DNA of 12,930 nt from UBA10003 sp964365025. GTDB lineage: Bacteria > Patescibacteriota > Patescibacteriia > Magasanikbacterales > UBA10003. The stretch lies in the NCBI GenBank assembly GCA_964365025.1, contig CAYIOJ010000026.1:1-12930 (forward strand), read 5' to 3'. The notes beneath the pieces are model-generated. The model was not told the DNA's origin, searched no databases, and worked only from the letters and a program-made list of their open reading frames with translations. This document shows positions 1 through 7,515 of this stretch, piece after piece (the first letter of the stretch is position 1; every line of letters starts with the position of its first letter). The position numbers and the translations under genes were made by a program.

Positions 1-1241
1 GTTTTACACAAAAACCATCTCTCAATCATTCCGGCTCCACCGGCAAGAGCAGGAATTTTGATAACATCTCTCGGCAAAGCCCCGCCATCGTGTGCTTTAT
101 AAACGGTTTCTAAACCACTACTACTAAATCTCCCCAATGTTCCTTTCCTAACCTTTCCAGCGGCTCCGTTTAGAAATCCTTCTGTGTATGGTTCTCTAAC
201 CTCATCTCTATTGAAAACAGGCCTGTCTTTCCACGCGCAAATTATAGCTTCGTGACTTCTTTGCCAAAAATTGAGCGAAGCAACATTTTTGTTCGTGTAG
301 TGCCAAATCAACCACCGTTTTTGTATAGGAATTTCAATCGAAAGATATGCCAAAATCTCACTAAAACCATAAATAAACATTGTCCCATTCGGCTTTAGAG
401 TTCTTATGCTTTCATTTATCCAACTTTTGCACCATTCCACATATTCTCCGAGTTCTCGTTTGTCTATATTGTTGCCAAAATCTTTACCAATATTATATGG
501 CGGATCAATAACAACAATATCGCAACTTTCGTCAGGAAGTTTCCTTAATTCTTGAATAGCATCTCCCAAAATGATTTGATTAAGCGGCAACTTTCTTTCT
601 TTTTTGACTTCTTGTGTTATTATAATTTTTTCCGCTTGTAATTCTTCCTCGTTTTTTACAATATCAATGACAATGCCTTGAATTTTAATATCTTGATCTT
701 GTTTAATAATAATCGGCTCAAAAGTTTTATTGGCCGGTTGTAATCGAATATGCCCTCTTTCTTTATAAAATTTCTTTAGCGTCGCTTCATTATTATCTAA
801 CAAAGCGACAACTCTTTCTCCATTTTTTGCAACAGCCTGCTGTTTTACCAAGATGACATCTCCGTCTTTTATATTTTCGTCAATCATACTATCGCCTATT
901 ACACGCAAGGCATAAAGATTGCCAACGCTAGGCAATATTTTTTTAGGAACGGCGATAAATTCATTTTCACGAATTGCCTCTATGGGATACCCAGCTGCTA
1001 TATTTCCCAAAAGCGGAATTTTGACCATTGGCTCCTTAGATGCAATGCTAATAGCCCGAGCCTTATTTTTTATTTTCTCCAAATAACCGCCGTTTTTAAG
1101 TTTTGAGATATGAAAATGAACAGTTGAGACAGAGGCGAGTTTAAGCCGCTTTCTAATTTCTTCAAACGATGGAGAGTACCCTTTCTTTTTTGTGTAACTT
1201 TCTACAAAATCAAGAACTTCTTTTTGGCGTTTTGTTGACAT
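1..1241 (-). CDS. LexA-type SOS repressor fused to a site-specific DNA methyltransferase (3' end cut by window edge)
   Basis: I translated this by hand from ATG at 1241 to the left edge: 413 codons with no stop. Residues 1-65 are a LexA winged helix-turn-helix (start MSTKRQKEVLDFVES, then GYSPSFEEIRKRL). Residues 75-195 are the S24 peptidase-like latent protease domain: cleavage site Ala83-Gly84 in GNIAAGYP, nucleophile Ser118 in GDSM, and general base Lys156 in EATLKKF, at nearly the same numbering as E. coli LexA. After a charged linker (about 196-220) comes a methyltransferase: GDAIQELRKLPDES, catalytic motif IV DPPYN at 246-250, then LKPNGTMFIYGF and IPALAGGAGMIERWF. No motif I (FxGxG) precedes DPPYN, which fits beta-type N6-adenine or N4-cytosine enzymes with motif I near the C-terminus, outside the window. 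All visible LexA catalytic residues are present, so self-cleavage is plausible. I know of no characterised LexA-methyltransferase fusion. An internal start making a separate methyltransferase cannot be excluded, but I see no good ribosome site there. Confidence 0.9.
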   Translation of the reverse strand, partial: MSTKRQKEVLDFVESYTKKKGYSPSFEEIRKRLKLASVSTVHFHISKLKNGGYLEKIKNKARAISIASKEPMVKIPLLGNIAAGYPIEAIRENEFIAVPKKILPSVGNLYALRVIGDSMIDENIKDGDVILVKQQAVAKNGERVVALLDNNEATLKKFYKERGHIRLQPANKTFEPIIIKQDQDIKIQGIVIDIVKNEEELQAEKIIITQEVKKERKLPLNQIILGDAIQELRKLPDESCDIVVIDPPYNIGKDFGNNIDKRELGEYVEWCKSWINESIRTLKPNGTMFIYGFSEILAYLSIEIPIQKRWLIWHYTNKNVASLNFWQRSHEAIICAWKDRPVFNRDEVREPYTEGFLNGAAGKVRKGTLGRFSSSGLETVYKAHDGGALPRDVIKIPALAGGAGMIERWFLCK

Positions 1242-1277
1242 ATGTTCTTAAATATTTGGATTGTTTTCTGTATATTT

Positions 1278-1306
1278 ATTATAATAGAACAAAAGTAGAA
1301 AATCAA
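1278..1306 (-). promoter_or_regulatory. Promoter of the LexA-methyltransferase gene with LexA-box-like half-sites
   Basis: On the minus strand there is a -35 TTGATT (1306-1301), a 17-base spacer and a perfect -10 TATAAT (1283-1278), about 37 bases before the ATG. The spacer holds TAC-TTTT-GTTC, which has one perfect half-site of the Gram-positive LexA box GAAC-N4-GTTC. A second imperfect copy, GAAC-ATAT-GTCA, overlaps the start codon near 1237-1248. LexA genes are usually autoregulated. Both boxes carry two mismatches, so the operator assignment is an inference. Confidence 0.6.
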
Positions 1307-1377
1307 GATCGAGTTATCCACAACCAACAATTATGAAAAGGCGCCGCGCAGCCTAAAATTTTTATTTGAAAAAAATT

Positions 1378-1408
1378 AAAATAGCCGCGGCAAATCGTGG
1401 CTATTTTT
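1378..1408 (-). terminator. Intrinsic terminator, probably bidirectional, after the DUF11-like gene
   Basis: A 12-bp stem (1378-1389 with 1396-1407, one G-T pair) closes a 6-base loop. It is followed by T-rich sequence on both strands: on the minus strand TTTTAATTTTTTT, on the plus strand TTTTT. It lies 108 bases past the stop of the minus-strand gene at 1516, so it most likely ends the DUF4012/DUF11 transcript and insulates the LexA fusion gene. Confidence 0.75.
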
Positions 1409-1515
1409 GTAAAAAAGCATATCCCTCTTTATTTTTCATCCGGAATGATCATTCTCAACTATGCGATTTTTCCGTACACTTCCCTCGTCTTTTAACTTAT
1501 TTTTCAAATTTTACT

Positions 1516-3357
1516 TTACAACCCCGCGCTCACCGGCTCTTTCCACAACAGCATGTTCTCTCCCGTCACTTTATCCTTCGCCTCCACGCTGGTTTTTTCA
1601 AGTATAATTTCACTCTTGCCCTTATCAACACTGGAAAATTTAACGCCAACATCAAAAGAAATTGTGGCGCTTGGCGCCGATAAGGGCAGACGATTCAATT
1701 GCCACACCGCTTGTTTGGTCGTAGCATCATAAGCAATGTCGCCGGCTGAAAGCGAGGTAACATTTTTCCAATCCACATTTTCAGGCAATGTTGTGGATAA
1801 TTTCAAATCCGTTACTTCGTGCAAGGTATTGGCCAAAACCCAAGTGACAGTATAGATATTTTCACTGTCAAATTTTTTGCCAATCTGCGGGGGCAAACTT
1901 TTTTTCTCTTTCAAGATCACTTGCGCAGACAAACTCAAATCAGTGTTTAAAACCAAATCTAAATTATTGCTCTGCAAAGTTGACGATTCATTGGGCTTGG
2001 TTGAACTGAATAATATCTCGCTAAAGGCTGTAATTTTTGATTCTGCCAATTTAGCCAGATTGATTTCATTTTTCGCCTTAATGGGGATAATAAATTCCAC
2101 CACGCCTTTGGCTTTGGGCTTTAATTCGGCCAAAGCCGGAATTTGCGTCTTATTCCAAGTTATAATGCCGCGCCGTACTGTGGTTGACCTTTGCTCGCCC
2201 TGCACGGCGCCATTGGCCTTATCTTCCAAAGCCGTCCAATTCAAAATACTTTTTGCGCTGTCATAGGGAATATCCAACACGGCGCGCAAAGTTAAATTTT
2301 TTAAACTCACAGTCCCGCTGTTTTCAAACGAAATTAAAAAAGAAATTTTATCGCCAAAATTCACCGACTGTTTTTCCACACTGCCATTGGCCGCCATTGT
2401 TAGGGTCAAGGCCGACTGCGTGAGATTGGTGATTTTTTCAGCTGAGGCCTGCTGAAATAATTGCCCGTCGGCGCGCAAATTAAGAATGGCTGAAAGCACA
2501 GGCGCGGCCTCGGTCATTCCCGCTGTAAAAACAGATTTTATTTTAACAGTGCTTGAAGCCTGCGGCGCCAATTCCGCCAACTTCCACACGGTCTGCCCCT
2601 GCGTCGGCGCCGGCATCAGAGAATTTATTTTTAAATTAACCGGTAACTTTACCGATAACTCCAAATTTTTTATTGGTTCAACATCTGTGTTTAAAACGTT
2701 AATAATATAATTGGCCTCTTCGCCCGGGCCCACAGTGTCTGGCCCGATAATACTCAATTCAACCGGCAGGGGCAGAAGACGAGTGATAAAATTGCCGACC
2801 TTTTGAAAATCAGCGTTAAAATTAGCCGGACGATAGCTTAAAAAAACGCGCAAAGTTAAATCCGTCGGCGGCGCGCCAAACAATCGCCCCGTAATCTCTA
2901 CGGTTTTTTCTTCATCTTCGCCTATGGCGCCAAAATCCCAGCGCCGATTCTCTTTATCGTCACTTGCCGGATTCACTGTCACGAGTTTGAAATTATCAGG
3001 ATAGCGTACCTCAAGCGAAGTATTAGCCAAGGGCGTGCGCTGGCGATTGCGGATCACCAAACGATAAATAATATCTTCGCCGCTCCTCGCCTCTTCCGGC
3101 CCGTTGATTTTGATTTCAATTTTATCTTCAGAAAATTTCTGTCCGTTGCCAAAGACAAAAAAACCGGCCCAAGACACTCCGGCTAAAAAGGCGAAGAAAA
3201 ACAAAAGCCCGAAAAGAAATTTTGTTTTGGAGCGCCCGCCGGACGGAGCTGACACGGTCGGACGGCTTTTTTTGTCTGATTCGGCGTAAATTTCGCGCAG
3301 TCCGCTGACCATTTTTTGGTCAAACGATTTGGAATTGACTTTTTTGCGTGGCGGCAT
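1516..3357 (-). CDS. Membrane-anchored protein with about four DUF11-like Ig-fold repeats
   Basis: Predicted 613 residues. I chose ATG at 3357 because the N-terminus MPPRKKVNSK then parallels the neighbouring MPRRKKTAQS. The frame opens 39 codons further upstream, but that extension runs through a G+C-rich palindrome and looks non-coding. The layout is a basic cytoplasmic tail of about 46 residues, one membrane segment near 47-70 (rich in F, L, G and A), then an extracellular part of four beta-sandwich repeats at roughly 80-190, 198-310, 316-450 and 470-590. Each repeat opens with a GP or G-D/E motif followed by Y-x-I-x-V-x-N and LPENV-like strands, as in DUF11/CARDB surface repeats. There is no sorting signal or enzymatic motif. 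It lies downstream of the DUF4012 gene on the same strand and ends before a strong terminator, so it is probably an accessory envelope or polysaccharide-locus protein. Exact role unknown. Confidence 0.85.
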   Translation of the reverse strand: MPPRKKVNSKSFDQKMVSGLREIYAESDKKSRPTVSAPSGGRSKTKFLFGLLFFFAFLAGVSWAGFFVFGNGQKFSEDKIEIKINGPEEARSGEDIIYRLVIRNRQRTPLANTSLEVRYPDNFKLVTVNPASDDKENRRWDFGAIGEDEEKTVEITGRLFGAPPTDLTLRVFLSYRPANFNADFQKVGNFITRLLPLPVELSIIGPDTVGPGEEANYIINVLNTDVEPIKNLELSVKLPVNLKINSLMPAPTQGQTVWKLAELAPQASSTVKIKSVFTAGMTEAAPVLSAILNLRADGQLFQQASAEKITNLTQSALTLTMAANGSVEKQSVNFGDKISFLISFENSGTVSLKNLTLRAVLDIPYDSAKSILNWTALEDKANGAVQGEQRSTTVRRGIITWNKTQIPALAELKPKAKGVVEFIIPIKAKNEINLAKLAESKITAFSEILFSSTKPNESSTLQSNNLDLVLNTDLSLSAQVILKEKKSLPPQIGKKFDSENIYTVTWVLANTLHEVTDLKLSTTLPENVDWKNVTSLSAGDIAYDATTKQAVWQLNRLPLSAPSATISFDVGVKFSSVDKGKSEIILEKTSVEAKDKVTGENMLLWKEPVSAGL

Positions 3358-3362
3358 ATTGC

Positions 3363-3503
3363 TTAGTTTGATGTTTTCAAGCAGGCTCGGCAAGTGATTT
3401 TCTTCGCTCGGATAAACTCGCCTCCCCGACGGTACCGGCGGGGACCGACCTCGGCAGCCCACGGCCTTAGCCATTGCGGGATGCCTCGGTCTGGCTCAAA
3501 CAT
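3363..3503 (-). CDS. Possible 46-residue small ORF overlapping a palindromic element (doubtful)
   Basis: A minus-strand ORF runs from ATG at 3503 to TAA at 3363, inside the gap between the DUF4012 and DUF11-like genes. It starts MFEPDRGIPQWLRPW and ends KKITCRACLKTSN. A GAGG sequence sits only two bases before the ATG, too close for a normal ribosome site. The product is Arg- and Trp-rich with a single CxxC. Part of it is encoded by the G+C-rich palindrome at 3423-3454. It may be a chance reading frame or the remains of an inserted repeat. Confidence 0.15.
   Translation of the reverse strand: MFEPDRGIPQWLRPWAAEVGPRRYRRGGEFIRAKKITCRACLKTSN
3423..3454. repeat. G+C-rich palindromic element between the DUF4012 and DUF11-like genes
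   Basis: Positions 3423-3444 form a 22-base inverted repeat with one mismatched pair and no loop, centred on GGTACC. Next to it, 3445-3454 is CCGA-CC-TCGG, a second small dyad. The block is much richer in G+C than its surroundings and is not followed by a T run in either direction, so it is not a typical terminator. It resembles a member of a dispersed palindromic repeat family, but no second copy is visible in this window. Confidence 0.5.
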
Positions 3504-3555
3504 ATCCTCGCTTCAAAAAATCACATTGCCTCCGCCTGCTTATAGATTGCCAAAA

Positions 3556-5892
3556 TTACTTTCTAAATACAAACCCAAAATATCTGTCTTCTTTTAAATC
3601 AGTTGAATAATTTAATTGACCATTACTCCAATCAATCTCGGCCGGATCGCGCCAAACCACTTGCCAATCAGTCGGAATGGAAATATGGCTAAAAAATCCA
3701 TCAGCCACGCGGCCGGCCTGTTTTTGAACTAAAAGAGAATAAGAAAGATAATCGCTGTTTTCATTTAATAATTTAAAAGGCAAACGATAAGTAAAGGAAA
3801 CCGCGGTAGCCTGACCCGGCTTGGTCATTACCCAATTGCCAAACGAGGTTTTGCCCAATTCTTTGGTAATAATTGTGCCGCTGATTTCATCAATGGTCTG
3901 CTCTTGCTCAATTGCCTGCAAATCTTCGTCCAATTTGTACCATTTCTCCGCCACTTTAAATAATTTTTCCTCCGGATAAGTAAAACCATCGGCCTTGATC
4001 AATTGGCTGGCCTGTGGAACATACACACGCAGATAACTTACATTTTGCAAATCAGTGAACAAATCGCCAGGCTGGCCTTGATGCTCGCGAGTAATTGTCA
4101 CCACATTCACAATTGAGCCGTCAACTTCAATTTTCGCCTGATGATTAATGGTTTGTTTGATAATTCCATCGGTTTTCCCGCCGGCAATGTTCGTATTTAT
4201 CACAGACAGATAATCACCCTGCGGATTGTCTTTCAATTCCCCGGCCCAGCCGCTGGCAATGGAAAACTTTTCCAAATCATGATTGGAAAAATACATCTGC
4301 AGATGCCGTTCATTCAAATTATTATTCAAAACTCCGAGCAAAGGCAAAAATTCATTGGTATTTGTCAAAAGTTTTTCAATCACTTTGGGCGCTAAATCGG
4401 CCAAAAATTGTTTGGGTTTGTTTTCAATTTTGTCATAATCAATTTCCACTTGTTTTTGCGTTACGGCCACAAAATTCTGCGCGTCCACTGTCAAATTATA
4501 CTCCGGCATTGCAATCGGCCCGGTGATTTTCAACAAATCAATAAATAGACGGGTGTCAAAAGCCAAAACTCCGTCCACTGTCGGGCCGCCGCCTTTTTCA
4601 TAAAACCACATTATTTTTTTGGCCGAGGTTGGAAAATCCGGAAACCAATTGGCGTCTTGAAACTCCCAGCGCGCTTTGAGCAACTGCAATGGAGCCGGCG
4701 GCAAAACCGCCGCTTTTAAAGCTCCTTGCATTTCATAAGATCCGCCGCCCGGCAAATCCAACTTTTTAATTTTTCCTTTATCAATGTCCAATAGAGCGAA
4801 CGAACCTATAAATCCGCCGGTTGGCCGCAATTCCGTGTCATTTTGGAAAATTAAAAGATACCGTTTGGCGCTATCCCCGCCCAAAATCACGGATAAATTG
4901 GACAACAAGGGCTGAACTTTTTCCAAATCAGACGCAAGCCATTTTACTTTTTCGCGAACTGATAAAAATTTCTCTTGTTCGGCAGGAGGCAATGCTCCGG
5001 CGTCAACTTGCTCAAGATGAATGGCCACTGCTTGGAATCGCGGAGTGACTTCGGCCAAAACAGCTCCAAAATAGTCCAACTGTTCGGACAATGATTTTTC
5101 AGGTGAAATATCAGCCGCTTGAATCAAAGGCAATGCGGCCACGGACAGATTGGTGCCGGCCATCATCAGATGTTCGCCGTTCAGATATTTTTGCCGCACG
5201 CCGGGTATTATAGAAAGCGCCGAGCGTAAAATTGAATTAATTCCTTTTAATTCTTTTTGAGTTTGAGAAAATAAATCCAAGGCGGTTTGCAAATCTTTCG
5301 CGGCCCCGACCATATCTTTGGCCAAAAGAGCTGATTGACCTTTTTCCAAATGATTAAAAGCGTCAGTACCCAGTTGAGTAATTTGATTTTGTGTTTTCCT
5401 TAAAGAGGCGTAAGTGGAAAAAGCCGGCATCGGCAGAGTCAGCACCAGCGCAAATAAAACAAAGCCATACAACCCGGCATGTTTAAAAGCAAAAGCGGGA
5501 CGCAAAACCGGTAAAGAAATTTGCGGCAACTGGGGCCAGCTGATGGCGGGCAAGGAAATCCTCGGCAAGGAAAAATCAAAACTCGGCATTTTCCAGTGAT
5601 GAACAGGAGCGGCTTCCGACTCTTCATCGTCATCTGGCGCAAAAAATACGCCTTGCTCAATCACCATTGGTTTTTCTTCCAAAATATCCTCAACTTCTGC
5701 TACAGGCGACTTAAATGAGGCCATGGGTTGGCTTAAAGCGCGTTCAAAAGCATTGGGTTGCCATTCTGGCGCTTTTTCAGCCGGCTCGGCTAAAGTGGTA
5801 CGCAAATTCAAAACATGAGGCGATTGTATCTCCTCTGATAAAAATGAAATCAAAATCGGCTTTGATTGTGCTGTTTTTTTCCTCCTGGGCAT
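3556..5892 (-). CDS. DUF4012 domain membrane protein of a polysaccharide/envelope locus
   Basis: Predicted 778 residues from ATG at 5892. The N-terminal 138 residues are cytoplasmic: a basic start (MPRRKK), a low-complexity acidic stretch near 65-95, and a proline-rich segment at about 103-132 in which ISLP-like units recur. One membrane segment spans about 140-160. The following 165-335 region is helical. The DUF4012 signature follows at about 345-365, with YLLIFQNDTELRPTGGF, and the remainder is a large extracellular domain ending YFGFVFRK. DUF4012 proteins are frequent in CPR and Gram-positive exopolysaccharide clusters, but their biochemical role is unknown to me. The gene is 59 bases after the reverse transcriptase stop and 198 bases before the DUF11-like start, all on the minus strand. 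The glycosyltransferases across the DGR suggest an envelope function. The TATAAT box ends six bases before the ATG, implying a leaderless mRNA. Confidence 0.88.
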   Translation of the reverse strand: MPRRKKTAQSKPILISFLSEEIQSPHVLNLRTTLAEPAEKAPEWQPNAFERALSQPMASFKSPVAEVEDILEEKPMVIEQGVFFAPDDDEESEAAPVHHWKMPSFDFSLPRISLPAISWPQLPQISLPVLRPAFAFKHAGLYGFVLFALVLTLPMPAFSTYASLRKTQNQITQLGTDAFNHLEKGQSALLAKDMVGAAKDLQTALDLFSQTQKELKGINSILRSALSIIPGVRQKYLNGEHLMMAGTNLSVAALPLIQAADISPEKSLSEQLDYFGAVLAEVTPRFQAVAIHLEQVDAGALPPAEQEKFLSVREKVKWLASDLEKVQPLLSNLSVILGGDSAKRYLLIFQNDTELRPTGGFIGSFALLDIDKGKIKKLDLPGGGSYEMQGALKAAVLPPAPLQLLKARWEFQDANWFPDFPTSAKKIMWFYEKGGGPTVDGVLAFDTRLFIDLLKITGPIAMPEYNLTVDAQNFVAVTQKQVEIDYDKIENKPKQFLADLAPKVIEKLLTNTNEFLPLLGVLNNNLNERHLQMYFSNHDLEKFSIASGWAGELKDNPQGDYLSVINTNIAGGKTDGIIKQTINHQAKIEVDGSIVNVVTITREHQGQPGDLFTDLQNVSYLRVYVPQASQLIKADGFTYPEEKLFKVAEKWYKLDEDLQAIEQEQTIDEISGTIITKELGKTSFGNWVMTKPGQATAVSFTYRLPFKLLNENSDYLSYSLLVQKQAGRVADGFFSHISIPTDWQVVWRDPAEIDWSNGQLNYSTDLKEDRYFGFVFRK

Positions 5893-5898
5893 GGGTAC

Positions 5899-5907
5899 AT
5901 TATATCA
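5899..5907 (-). promoter_or_regulatory. Extended -10 promoter giving a leaderless DUF4012 mRNA
   Basis: The minus strand reads TGATATAAT (5907-5899), a perfect extended -10 (TGn plus TATAAT). Only six bases separate it from the ATG at 5892, so transcription should begin at or next to the start codon. No ribosome binding site precedes the ATG. A TTGACC lies 24 bases upstream of TATAAT, too far to be a normal -35. Confidence 0.6.
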
Positions 5908-5951
5908 CAATTTTTCGTATTCGGCGAAGGTCAATTGTTGATAAAAATGTA

Positions 5952-6941
5952 TCACTGCCATAACCAAAATTGCCACAAAAGTTCTTGCCGCGTCTTTTCA
6001 GTATTGCCATGATACAACAGCCCTAAATAAGATTGAAGTGTTTCCAAAGATGGTCTAATTTTCATTTTTACAAACATCCTTTGTTTTGTAACCCTTCTCA
6101 ACACACGATGACGCGGAAAACTAACCCAACCGAGGAAATCCATGCCAGAGGCGGATGTTTTTAAAAATATCTTGTTCGGATGCAAAGTAAGTTTTAATTT
6201 TTTTGATAAAAAATGTCGGATTTGAGGGATCGTACTCTCCAACCACAATTTATCTCGTGAAAGAAAAACAAAATCATCGGCGTAACGAACATAATATTTA
6301 GCCTTGAGCCGATGCTTTACCCATTGGTCAAAAACATTCATATAGACATTGGCAAAGAGTTGGGAGGTGAGATTGCCGAGCGGCAAGCCGACAGCAGGAT
6401 TACCGGCTGTTGAAAAACTATCAATCACTTGACCGAGCAACCAGATGATATTTTTATCGGGAATATATTCTTGTAAAATTTGAAACAATACCCGATGATC
6501 AATACTGGGAAAGAATTTTCTAATATCACATTTAAGAATCCAGCAAGTTTTAGTATTGTTTTGGCTGACTTGGTTAGCCATTTGCCTAAAACGATTAGCG
6601 GCCTTATGAAGACCCTTATCAACGCGGCAAGAATATGAGTCGCTAATAAAAACGCGGCTAAAAAATGGATAAAGAATGCGATGCAACGCGTGATGCAACA
6701 ACCGATCCCTCACGCTGGCTTTGTGAATATGCCGCGGCTTGGGATCGGTGATGTAAAAACTTACATAACCGCCGTGTTGATAAAATTGATTGGCTAAATC
6801 TTGATGCAGTGATACAATATTATCCATCAAGTGGCGTGAGAATTTTTGTACATCTTTTTTTGCCTTTTTACCAACAACAAACTCCTGCCAAGCCAAACAT
6901 AAATTTTCTAAAGAGATAATTTCTTCAAAAGTATGACTCAA
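5952..6941 (-). CDS. DGR-type reverse transcriptase
   Basis: This enzyme copies the TR RNA into cDNA with random bases opposite adenines and, with Avd, drives replacement of VR. From the TTG at 6941 it has 329 residues. Conserved blocks: HKASVRDRLLHHA, DSYSCRVDKGLHKAA, motif A KCDIRKFFPSID (catalytic Asp139), the DGR signature GLPLGNLTSQLFANVY (about 185-200), YVRYADDFVFL (catalytic YADD 220-223), and the FLGW-containing motif near the end. The length fits DGR enzymes, and no maturase or endonuclease domain follows. The frame is open back to ATG at 7016 (354 residues). I prefer TTG because the extra 25 residues run through a ten-G tract, have a low-complexity sequence, and precede the usual start of the family (EEIISLENL region). 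The ATG start would overlap the divergent avd gene by 23 bases. It is on the same strand as TR and target but separated from TR by avd and a terminator. Confidence 0.93.
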   Translation of the reverse strand: MSHTFEEIISLENLCLAWQEFVVGKKAKKDVQKFSRHLMDNIVSLHQDLANQFYQHGGYVSFYITDPKPRHIHKASVRDRLLHHALHRILYPFFSRVFISDSYSCRVDKGLHKAANRFRQMANQVSQNNTKTCWILKCDIRKFFPSIDHRVLFQILQEYIPDKNIIWLLGQVIDSFSTAGNPAVGLPLGNLTSQLFANVYMNVFDQWVKHRLKAKYYVRYADDFVFLSRDKLWLESTIPQIRHFLSKKLKLTLHPNKIFLKTSASGMDFLGWVSFPRHRVLRRVTKQRMFVKMKIRPSLETLQSYLGLLYHGNTEKTRQELLWQFWLWQ

Positions 6942-6969
6942 TTGAATTTTTCCAACTCGCCCTCTAATT

Positions 6970-6979
6970 CCCCCCCCCC
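6970..6979. repeat. Ten-base homopolymer (C on plus, G on minus) between the divergent avd and RT starts
   Basis: Ten consecutive C lie 14 bases before the avd ATG and 28 bases before the TTG start of the RT on the other strand. A weak plus-strand promoter (TTGAAT 6942-6947, 15-base spacer, TCTAAT 6963-6968) would place transcription initiation inside the tract. Tracts of this length often vary by slippage, and they are also prone to sequencing error. If the RT starts at 7016, a change in length would shift its frame. Confidence 0.7.
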
Positions 6980-6993
6980 AACGGAACAACGCG

Positions 6994-7338
6994 ATGGACT
7001 TGCCCATTCTCACCATATTGAAAGAGAGCTATTTGTTGTGGCATAATTTTTTTTGGCATATTCCCCGCCTCACTCGTCACACGCTTGGCGCGAGAATAGA
7101 TACATTATTTATAAACATTTTGGAAATCACTTTAACCGCGCAATATACCAAACACGAAAATAAACTGACATTTTTAGTGGAATTAAGCAGGAAGCTGGAC
7201 AACCTAAAATATTTTATCACCATTTTGTGGGAGGTAAAAGGACTGGAGGTGAACAAATACGCGCAACTCTCGCAAAAACTTGCAGTGGCAGGACGAATGT
7301 TGGGTAAATGGATTCAAAGCGTGTTGCCAAAAGAATAA
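6994..7338 (+). CDS. avd: Avd: DGR accessory variability determinant, four-helix bundle protein
   Basis: Predicted 114 residues from ATG at 6994. It has the layout of DGR Avd proteins of the four-helix-bundle family: an N-terminal DLPILTILKESYLLWH, then HIPRLTRHTLGARID, and LSRKLDNLKYFITILWEVKGL, ending GKWIQSVLPKE, with basic residues throughout. In the studied Bordetella phage DGR, Avd forms a pentamer that binds the reverse transcriptase and TR RNA and is needed for retrohoming. The gene is on the plus strand, opposite to RT, TR and target; DGR parts are more often co-directional. There is no clear Shine-Dalgarno before the ATG. A strong terminator follows 13 bases after the stop. Confidence 0.88.
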   Translation: MDLPILTILKESYLLWHNFFWHIPRLTRHTLGARIDTLFINILEITLTAQYTKHENKLTFLVELSRKLDNLKYFITILWEVKGLEVNKYAQLSQKLAVAGRMLGKWIQSVLPKE

Positions 7339-7351
7339 ACATTCACGAAAC

Positions 7352-7384
7352 AAAACACTCCGATGTGTAATTCGGAGTGTTTTT
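7352..7384. terminator. Bidirectional intrinsic terminator between avd and TR
   Basis: A perfect 12-bp stem (7352-7363 with 7372-7383) has an 8-base loop. On the plus strand it ends in TTTTT and lies just after avd. On the minus strand it ends GTTTTGTTTC and lies 18 bases past the end of TR. It can therefore stop avd from reading into TR and stop the TR transcript from reading into avd antisense and RT. Confidence 0.85.
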
Positions 7385-7401
7385 AAATCTTGTCACACCA
7401 T

Positions 7402-7515
7402 CAGGGCGAAGCAGCCAATGTTGTCGTTCCGATCATCATCCCAGTTCCAGTTGTCGCAGTAGAGCGTGCCAGAGTTCCAATTCAGGTTCAGCCGGTTACC
7501 GTCAGCGTTGCAGGA
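7402..7515 (-). repeat. DGR template repeat (TR)
   Basis: The 114 bases align without gaps to VR at 7891-8004. Read on the minus strand as 38 codons, the TR has 27 adenines after the first two codons, 20 of which are changed in VR; no non-adenine position differs. Adenines are concentrated in AAC, GAC and GAT codons at positions that cannot yield a stop when A is replaced, the usual DGR design. Identity resumes at the 3' end in GGCTGCTTCGCCCTG, the likely initiation-of-mutagenic-homology segment, and then breaks (ATGGTGTGA in TR, GGGGTGGAG in VR). Confidence 0.96.

Noticed and set aside
1314..1322. Perfect DnaA box TTATCCACA, with a second on the other strand near 1791-1799; possible replication origin
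   Set aside because: Only two boxes about 480 bases apart, one inside a coding region, with no cluster, AT-rich unwinding element or dnaA/dnaN genes nearby.
3358..3474. Upstream extension of the DUF11-like protein by 39 residues
   Set aside because: The extension is Pro/Arg-rich, runs through a G+C-rich palindrome and has no ribosome site; the MPPRKK start matches the neighbour's MPRRKK start.
6942..7016. Longer RT start at ATG 7016
   Set aside because: The extra residues cross a ten-G run and have no similarity I recognise to RT N-termini. Kept only as an alternative.
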